The notes beneath the pieces are model-generated. The model was given only the letters and a program-made list of their open reading frames with translations. It had not been told where the DNA came from and made no database searches. Below, piece by piece: positions 57,175 to 64,000 of a stretch of 64,000 bases of DNA. The stretch is from Beta vulgaris subsp. vulgaris (taxonomy: Eukaryota; Streptophyta; Magnoliopsida; Caryophyllales; Amaranthaceae), in contig NC_079209.1 in the NCBI RefSeq assembly GCF_026745355.1, positions 28,279,865 to 28,343,864 on the forward strand, read 5' to 3'. Numbering within the stretch: position 1 is the stretch's first letter; each line of letters starts with the position of its first letter. The position numbers and the translations under genes were made by a program.

Positions 57175-57810
57175 TGATGCGTATGAGGAGCATCAAGTTC
57201 GCAAGACAGTGCCAGCCACTGAGCCAGCCACTGTCCAGGAATCCTAGTTCTGTTAGGATTCATACATAGTGTCCTAGTTCTGTTAGGACTCATATCTTTA
57301 TTGCTTTCCTAGTTCTACTTGTATTAGGAATCATGGTTTTGCCTACGTTCTTAAAACGATGGATTTTACATGATTCAAAGAGTCTAGAGAGTATAGGACT
57401 TAGGGACTTGTCCTAAGCCTATTAGGTTCTAGTTTATTATGTTTTCCTATTAGAATTAGTTTATTTGTTTCCTACTAGGTTTAGATTAATTAAACTAGTA
57501 TAAATAGGTGTATGTAGTTCGAAAGATTAAAGAGATTTATGAGATTAGAGTTTTAATTTTCTTTGTGAAAATTTTCGACTTCTTTGTGATTTCCAAACCT
57601 TGAATCAATTACTTTGTGTTTGAGATTTAAGATTGATTACTTAATTACTTTGTGTTTGAGAGTGAATCAAGACCCAATTCGTGAATTACTTTGTGTTTGA
57701 TCGAATTGTTCTATCCTTAATACTTAAAGAAAACCCTAAAGATCCAGTCTTTCTTTCAAGATTCTTAGATTTCCATAAAACTCGACTAAAGTACATTCAC
57801 ATTCATATCA
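57175..57810 (+). repeat. 3' LTR of the deleted chromovirus
   Basis: Runs from TGATGCGTATGAGG to ATTCATATCA, TGAT...ATCA ends, 636 bp. It contains a duplicated CTAGTTCTGTTAGGA segment (about 57245 and 57272), a TATA-like GTATAAATAGG (about 57500) and three ATTACTTTGTGTTTGA repeats (57607-57697). An inverted second copy starts at 63707. Confidence 0.8.
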
Positions 57811-59555
57811 GTTGATGATTTTTTGTAAAGAAGATCACCGCTTGTACCTAAGCCAGGAATCAATCCTTTTTTCCTCACATCCACTGTCTCAAAGTACACT
57901 TCATTGGGATCTTTGTTGACTCCCTTCTCTCTATAATCATCCAATTTCTTGCTATAATCATCCTACATCAAATAGACAATTTAATATGCATACATAATAT
58001 TTTCAGGAAAAAATAGACAAAATTTTGTTTAAATTTATGCTACAAAAAAATGAATATATATAACTTCAACAACATTATAACTCAAAACTAAAAAAAACAA
58101 AATGTTCATATGTTTTATATAATGAAACAAGTAAATTATAACTAATTTAAACACCGAACAATATCAAAAATAATGAAGTTTTAATGCTTAAAATACTTGC
58201 ATTTCTAGAAAAAAAAATAGGCAATTTTTTATTGTATTTTGGAACAAAAAAAAAATGTCATGTCTACAAACATGTAAAGTAAAAAAAAAAATTATATTTC
58301 ATGTAACAATCTTTCCAATAATTCAACCAACCATTCATCCAACCGTTCATCCAACCAATCATCCAAAGAACAATCCAAACCATCATAATATTATATGTCA
58401 TCCAACCAACGATCCAAATATATTTATAATTTGTTATTGGAGCAAATGAAGTACACTAACCATGATTTGTTTTGATTTGGAGCCAACGAGTTGCTTGCCT
58501 TGGCCAGGTTGTCGTTCCTTTGAATGCGTCTCCAAGTAAATATCAGCAGCTTTTGGCAATACTCCTCCATGTTTTGCAGCCTAGTCAAAAAAATAATCAA
58601 CTTTATTATTATTTTATACTATATAAATATCAAACTTATAAATCGTTACTAAAAGCAATATACTTATCATCCTTCTTGCATACTCGGCTGTAGAAATTGA
58701 ACCTTGACAATGTCCAGGTTCCACAACACCTTCCAGCGATCCTCCTCTCTTGTTCTTTTTCGCTTGTTCAGATTTTTTATTAAACTCATCCTCTTTTGTT
58801 TTTTGTATAAGTTGTTGGTGTACTTCCTCCGGCATCCATATTGGTCTTACACCTTTTTTCTTCGATGTCACCCAATGATGCAAGTCTTTAATTCTTTTAG
58901 CTGCTTTGCATTGAAAACCTTGTCTTACTTGTGAATCCAACTCCGAGCGCCAAGAGTATTTACGCTGTATCATGCAAAGATTAGAACTGACTAAATATTT
59001 ATAGTCTTATATGCGATAGATTGTAATTAAGTTAAAGTGTTAACCTTGAAAAGATTAAACCAATGATCTTATGTTGATTGACTTGTTTCAGTCCAATTTC
59101 TACATGGCTCAACGTAGTGCTCTTTGAAACATTCCGTAATAGATCGAGTGACTTTGTTATTGTCAAACCTTAGAAAGAAAAAAAAACAATTATAATACAA
59201 CACAAAATTTGTAACATAATTACAATAAAAACTTTTCATTCACTAAGAAAGAATTAGCATATACTAAGATGGATAATATAAACACTAAGATGAATATTAT
59301 AAACACTAAGAAAGAATTATCATGCACTAAGATGAGTAATAGAAACTATAATATGAAACATAATGGATTAAAAATCATTTTTTACCATAGCGTAGTAGGG
59401 TCCAGCTGATTGCTTGCAGAACGCGCGCCTTCACCCTGCTCCTCTGTGGTGACATTAGCAGCATTTGATGGAGGATTCTCGCCCTCAGTATCATTTGCCA
59501 GATGTGGAGTAGACTGGCTTCCTGAAGCTCTACCTTGCCCGCTAGAAGAAGCCAT
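57811..59555 (-). pseudogene. CACTA second gene with Ptta/En/Spm plant transposase domain
   Basis: Exon 1 (59555-59386) starts MASSSGQGRASGSQSTPH and is low complexity, ending at a GT donor. Exon 2 (about 59170-59044) has FDNNKVTRSITECFKEHYVE and an in-frame TAA (TSQST*DHWFNLFK). Exon 3 (about 58962-58660) has RKYSWRSELDSQVRQGF, LHHWVTSKKKGVRPIWM and GSISTAEYARRM. Exon 4 (58585-58460) has KHGGVLPKAADIYLETHS. Exon 5 (57963-57811) has NEVYFETVDVRKKG and is cut by the LTR. The domain order matches PF03004-type proteins thought to act with TNP2 in CACTA transposition. One internal stop and a missing C-terminus make it a pseudogene. Confidence 0.75.
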
Positions 59556-59789
59556 CTAAAATAACACAGATTAGTAGAACGAATAATGTAGTATAAACTT
59601 CAAAGTTTTTTATATCAAATTTAAGGATAAAATAGGAATCAACTTAAACTTCTTAACATATTATATAATATAAAGTGCAAACAATAAAAATTACAAAATC
59701 AATCATTACTGAATCCACCAAACATAATACAATGTATCGAAACTTAGAAGTTCATAAGACACTACAAAATCTAATGTATAATTCACGAT

Positions 59790-60487
59790 AAATCTTCTTC
59801 CGCATCATCACCATCATCATCATCAAAATCTTCGAGATTCTCATAAACTTGTAGATCATCTTCACTATCATCCTCATCGTCATTATCAGAATCCCTACTA
59901 TCGTTAAGCATTACATCCTCGTTTTGTTCTTCTTCCCCGTCAGAATCATAGTCTGGAATCTCATTTGGAGCACAAAGAGTTGAAGGAACATCACTTATCT
60001 ATTCTTGAAAGAATAATGAGTCCACTGGAGTTTCAATTGAAGACCTTGCCTTAGTCTGAAACACTGCCCACCATTACACTCTACCCCTACTTAAACTAGG
60101 ATAAGGGGCATAATATATTTGGCTAACTTGGTATGATAATACAAAGGGATCATATTTTGGGTACTTCTTACTATGATTTATTTCAATGAATTTGTATTGT
60201 TCATGTACATTTAAACCACTCAAAGAATCCATCCAATTGTACTTAAACAATATCGTCTTGTAGACTTCCAATGGACCATGGTAAACTAGTTCAATTACTT
60301 CCTCCAAAATGCCATAATAATTAACTTCCTCGTGACTTTTAACACACACTCCATAGTTCATAGTTGATTTGTGTTTTCCATACTCATGTGTTTGAAAATT
60401 GTATCCATTGACGAAAAACTGATTCCATGACTTCACTTGTCTAACGGGGCCCATTGCAAGAGCATGAACTACATCGATGTTAGTCAC
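59790..60487 (-). pseudogene. CACTA first gene, DUF4216-like region and acidic C-terminus
   Basis: The frame 60487-60074 reads GVCVKSHEEVNYYGILEEVI, ELVYHGPLEVYKTILFKYNW and FVLSYQVSQIYYAPYP, the layout of DUF4216 that follows TNP2/DUF4218 in CACTA proteins. Downstream, across a frame change and a stop near 60000, the sequence encodes a strongly acidic tail (DSDNDDEDDSEDD). The functions of these C-terminal domains are not established. Confidence 0.75.
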
Positions 60488-60591
60488 CTCCTGTGGTACC
60501 TAATTTCATATTATAGAAATTTACATAATTTGCGTTAGAAAAACCTTTCATTTAGTTAAGACTTATATTTTATTAATTAAAAACTCACATG

Positions 60592-61424
60592 GTTTTTGAA
60601 CCATTTAGGATATTCAGCTTCACATTTGCTCCAGATCTCCTCCAATGATATGTGTGGATGTGTCTCCAATATATGTTTTTCGAAAATCCTATTATTATTG
60701 ACAACAGCACGATTAGAGATGTTTTTAACTAGTTAAACATCACTAGGCATGAAAAACATATTTACCTTTCATATTCGCTTAATATACCACTGTTTGCAAG
60801 AACATAAAGTTGTGCACGATCATACTCTTTATCTTGCAAGAAGCGTAAACGGTCGTTGGTAGATGTACGCCCACAATCCACCCTAAACATCTCAGGAATA
60901 TTTGGATCATGATGGTTCTCAATGACTGAAGTGACGTTTCTACCCAAATCTCTTGTTTTAGTATCAACTTCTGGTTGGAAGTAATTCGAACAAAATTATG
61001 ATATTTCCTCACATAGGTATGCATTGCAAATAGAACCCTCCACACGTGCCTTCTGTACAACCTTACGCTTCAAGTGATTGAGAAACCTACCAAATAAATC
61101 AACATGTAGATATCGATTGTGAAAACTTTGTCATATTAGAACTTCATGCTTAAAAGACATATTTTTACTTAAGAATTTCTTTGTTACCTTTCAAAGGGAT
61201 ACATCCACCTATATTGCACTGGACCACCAACCTTAGCTTCATAATCCAAATGAATCGGAAAATGCTCCATCGAGTTGAAGAATGCAGGAGGAAATATCTT
61301 TTGCAAGTTTGCACAAAATTTCAGCTATATTTTTATCCAAACGATCCATATCATCGAAATTGGATAGTGGATGCACATAAATCACGAAAGAATTGATTGA
61401 TATCAGTAATTGCTTTCTAAACAT
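60592..61424 (-). pseudogene. CACTA first gene, DUF4218-like region
   Basis: Reads RLDKNIAEILCKL in one frame, then after a one-base shift near 61306 QKIFPPAFFNSMEHFP, then EAKVGGPVQYRWMYPFE (about 61235-61190), a DUF4218 signature. An intron at about 61185-61090 precedes KRKVVQKARVEGSICNAY-like sequence, then RVDCGRTSTNDRLRFLQD and YDRAQLYVLANSGILSEYER (about 60825-60765). A last segment (60690-60592) reads LETHPHISLEEIWSKCEAEY. The one-base shift disables the protein. Confidence 0.75.
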
Positions 61425-62470
61425 GCGAAGGTAGCAACTCTTTTAAAGCAACCGGTAGTAACCTCTCCATCAAGACATGACAATCATGGCTTTTCATTCC
61501 AAAAAGCCTAGATGTTCGAAGATCTACACATCTACTCAACTCAGATGCATATCCATTCGGAAACTTTAAGTCACGAACCCATTCACATAAGAACTTCCTT
61601 TGAGCCTTGTCAAGTGCAAAAGGGGCTTTTGGCATGATTTCGTTTCCCCGTTCGTCGTAGGTGAGCTCTAACTGTCGACGCTTACATACACACTTCAAGT
61701 CTTTTCTCGCACTAACATTGTCCGAAGTTTGGCCTTTCACATCCATCACTGTGTGTATAAGTTGATCAAAGAAATTTTTCTCAATGTGCATGACATCCAG
61801 GTTGTGTCGAATAAGCAAATCTTTCCGATAAGGAAGTTCCCAAAAAGAACTTTGTTTAAACCAACCCTTTTTAGCTTTCTTCAAGATTTTGAGAGCTTCA
61901 GGGCCATCAGTGGCTTTAGGCAAGTCTTTCACACATTGCCACATATCATCTCCGGACATCATAGCTGGAGCCATGCCATTTTCCACTTTGTTTTTGCGAA
62001 AAGCTGTTTTATTTTTACGAAAAGGGTGATCATGTGGAAGAAACTTCCTGTGGCAATCAAACCATGAGACTTTATTGCCATTATCAAGCCAAAATGCCTT
62101 AGGTTCTTCCATAAAATATGGACAAGCCTTTTTCCAGCAGTAGCCCATCCAGACAACATACCATATGCAGGAAAATCACTTACGGTCCACAGAAGCGCTG
62201 CACGAAGCATGAAGTTTTGTTTCTGTGAAATATCATAAGTCATAGCACCAATCTCCCACAATTGTTTGAGCTCTTCAATTAATGGTTGAATGTAGACATC
62301 TAAATTACCCTTTGGATTCTTAGGACCGGGAACTAGTAAAGAGAGGAACATGAAAGGCTTTTTCATACACATTGATGGAGGCAAATTATATGGAGTAAGA
62401 ATTACAGGCCAACAAGAATATTGTCCTCCAAACTTACCAAAGGGTGAAAAGCCATCTGATAAGTCGTTTT
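61417..62470 (-). pseudogene. TNP2-like CACTA transposase (N-terminally truncated)
   Basis: Contains LSDGFSPFGKFGGQYSCWPV, YNLPPSMCMKKPFMFLSLL, PKNPKGNLDVYIQPLIEEL and LLWTVSDFPAYGMLSGW, all typical of transposase family tnp2. After a frameshift near 62150 it continues with YFMEEPKAFWLDNGNKVSW, FDCHRKFLPHDHPFRKNK, LLIRHNLDVMHIEKNFFDQL and MKSHDCHVLMERLLPVAL. The conserved catalytic-core histidine/aspartate context (HNLDVMHIEKN, KSHDCHV) is intact. The first part, upstream of LSDGF, is lost at a junction near 62470 with unrelated sequence. Confidence 0.85.
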
Positions 62471-63706
62471 TATATATAGTTTTTAGATGCATTTAGGTTG
62501 CATTTTAGAGCATTTAGTTTCATACTTAGGTTCATTATTGCATTATATTCTTAAGTTATGCTTTTCTATTCCTATTCGGTATGTTTTCTTTTTTTTGATG
62601 AATTTCAGGCATTGAAGACTTATTTGGAGTATGATTAGCTAAGCTTAAGGATTAGGAGCACTTGGAAAGGAGTTACAATGCATAAGGATCGTATGGATAT
62701 GTCATAGTACGAGTTTGAGCAAAAACGAAGCGGAAAAATCATTAGAAGAAATGTGAAAAAGAGTCACGTATACTATTCTGATCATAACTTTTGATGTGAT
62801 TCTTAGAATCGAGTAATTCCACCAGATTTGGAAACTAGACTTAAAGATCTTTCCAACGATAGGTGGCACGTCCCGAGGAGACTTCTAGTCAAGGAGTTAT
62901 GCCTTTAGGAAAATTGCACTGTTTCTGCTGGAATCTGTCACGCGTACGCACGGATCACTAATCTGCCTATTAATGATTTATTTAAGACTTTCCTTATCTT
63001 GTAAATTACTTTCCAAGTCATATTAGGTTATTGAATATTTATTTAGATAGGTTTTCATTCTTTCTCTCTCCTCCTCCCTCTCACGTTATTTTTTAGGTTT
63101 TAGGTTTTAGTTTTCTCTCTTCTTCTTTCTCTCTAGTTTTTAGTGTAAACCCTAGTTTTTATTCTTTTTCATTAATTCATGAGTTTCATTAGTTTCTTTC
63201 ATTGATTTCTTTAATTATGTTTTCTTTTATAGTTTTAGATTTCATTATTTATTTCATGATAGAGTAGTTTCTTTTATCTATGGTTAAGTTGAACCCTAGT
63301 ATGATTTAATTTATGATTGTTTCTTTAAATTCTCATATTAATTGTTAATTGTTCTTGCTTAATTGATTGTGCATATTCCAATACTAGATTAGGGATAACT
63401 AGTATTGTTATAATTCCATTGTCTTGATTACAACGGGAGTTGGATTTTGACGGATTTGAGTATTTTAATTAAGGGCATGAAGTTCTCCACCGGAGTAGGT
63501 AGAATGGATTGTAAGGAAGTTAAAGTGCCGTGTTTAATGTCTTTAATTTGCAAGATTCCATGGGAGTAGGCTTGATTGAATATTAGAGAAGCCATAGATA
63601 CTCGGGAGAAGTCTATGGTACTTTATAGGGTGGACTTTTCCTTGTGAACATTTAATTGATTAGTTTGGGGTAGGAATTATTTTGTATTATTTCATGCTAG
63701 TGGCTT
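62471..63706. repeat. Retrotransposon LTR-like block
   Basis: AT-rich, non-coding, with AAACCCTAG leader-like words (about 63148), a CACGCGTACGCACG palindrome-rich word (about 62938) and narrative-like UTR sequence similar in style to the Athila LTR at 42785-44037. It starts where TNP2 homology ends and stops where an inverted chromovirus LTR begins. I cannot define its own ends or family with certainty. Confidence 0.4.
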
Positions 63707-64000
63707 TGATATGAATGAGGATGTACTTTAGTCGAGTTTTATGGAAAACTAAGAATCTTGAAAGAAAGACTGGATCTTTAGGGTTTTCTTTAAGTATTAA
63801 GGATAGAACAATTCGATCAAACACAAAGTAACTCACGAATTGGGTCTTGATTCACTCTCAAACACAAAGTAATTAAGCAATCAATCTTAAATCTCAAACA
63901 CAAAGTAATTGATTCAAGGTTTGGAAATCACAAAGAAGTCCGAAAATTTTCACAAAGAAAATTAAAACTTTAATCTCATAAATCTCTTAATCTCTATTAT
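63707..64000 (-). repeat. Inverted copy of the chromovirus LTR, cut by the window edge
   Basis: The complement of 57810 back to about 57525 is repeated here with only a few substitutions, beginning TGATATGAATG at 63707. It is the 3' end of an LTR in minus orientation; the rest lies beyond the window. Confidence 0.9.

Larger units (their letters stand above)
56501..57810 (+). mobile_element. Internally deleted chromovirus 3' portion with 3' LTR
   Basis: After the gap, a protease-region ORF passes directly into an integrase tail (56510-57163), followed by a polypurine TTAAGAGGGGGAGTA and an LTR (57175-57810). RT, RNase H and the integrase core are absent, so it is a non-autonomous deletion derivative. 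The LTR inserts inside the coding sequence of the CACTA element to its right. Confidence 0.75.
57811..62470 (-). mobile_element. CACTA (En/Spm) transposon, minus strand, interrupted at both ends
   Basis: Minus strand order: TNP2 transposase (62470-61417), DUF4218-like and linking exons (61424-60592), DUF4216-like (60487-60074), an acidic C-terminus (about 60060-59790), then a second gene with the plant Ptta/En/Spm transposase domain (59555-57811). This is the standard two-gene order of plant CACTA elements. The left side is cut by the chromovirus LTR inside the second gene; the right side is cut inside TNP2 near its N-terminal part. Terminal CACTA repeats are therefore absent. Confidence 0.85.

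Overview
The window is plant nuclear DNA. Its genes have short coding exons separated by long AT-rich GT...AG introns. It carries plant-type LTR retrotransposons, CACTA and hAT-like DNA transposons, MITEs and tRNA-derived repeats. The two host genes look like core-eudicot genes. I cannot fix the order from sequence alone.

Only two host genes are supported in full, both on the + strand. The first (18641-27857, nine exons, 317 aa) is a metallo-beta-lactamase-fold hydrolase of the PhnP-like plant family. The second (45576-49753, six exons, 528 aa) is a long remorin with a C-terminal remorin domain and a terminal CCGFL anchor. From memory, their closest Arabidopsis relatives are near neighbours (At1g30300 and At1g30320), so the pair is probably a conserved microsyntenic block. 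It is now split by about 17 kb of inserted repeats. A minus-strand exon enters the window at 1-128; its product is not recognised.

Nearly everything else is nested transposon. 3495-16350 is a decayed Tat-lineage Ty3/gypsy element. Its order is gag, protease, RT-RNase H, extra RNase H, integrase, a spliced antisense gene and a 3' LTR. It contains a complete non-autonomous CACTA element (10378-12156) with a perfect TAA target duplication and an 0.88-kb tandem duplication of the integrase end. 16640-18123 looks like one end of a hAT element. 32040-35265 is the 3' end of a chromovirus with a 2-kb LTR containing a long TTA microsatellite. 36390-45226 is a minus-strand Ogre/Tat-like element, interrupted by an LTR-like block and an Athila fragment; its LTR edge lies 350 bp upstream of the remorin start codon. 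50836-55502 is a second Tat element, running into an assembly gap (55503-56500). 56501-57810 is an internally deleted chromovirus in which protease runs directly into the integrase tail. 57811-62470 is a minus-strand CACTA transposon with TNP2, DUF4218, DUF4216 and Ptta/En/Spm ORFs, broken at both ends. A retrotransposon-like block and an inverted copy of the 57.2-57.8 kb LTR close the window.

Most of the element genes carry frameshifts and stops. Some are probably genuine decay. Several single-base differences between duplicated segments look like long-read consensus errors. I found no unambiguous new system. The least ordinary items are the spliced antisense gene inside the first Tat element, with a CACTA sitting on its stop codon, and the protease-to-integrase-tail deletion element.
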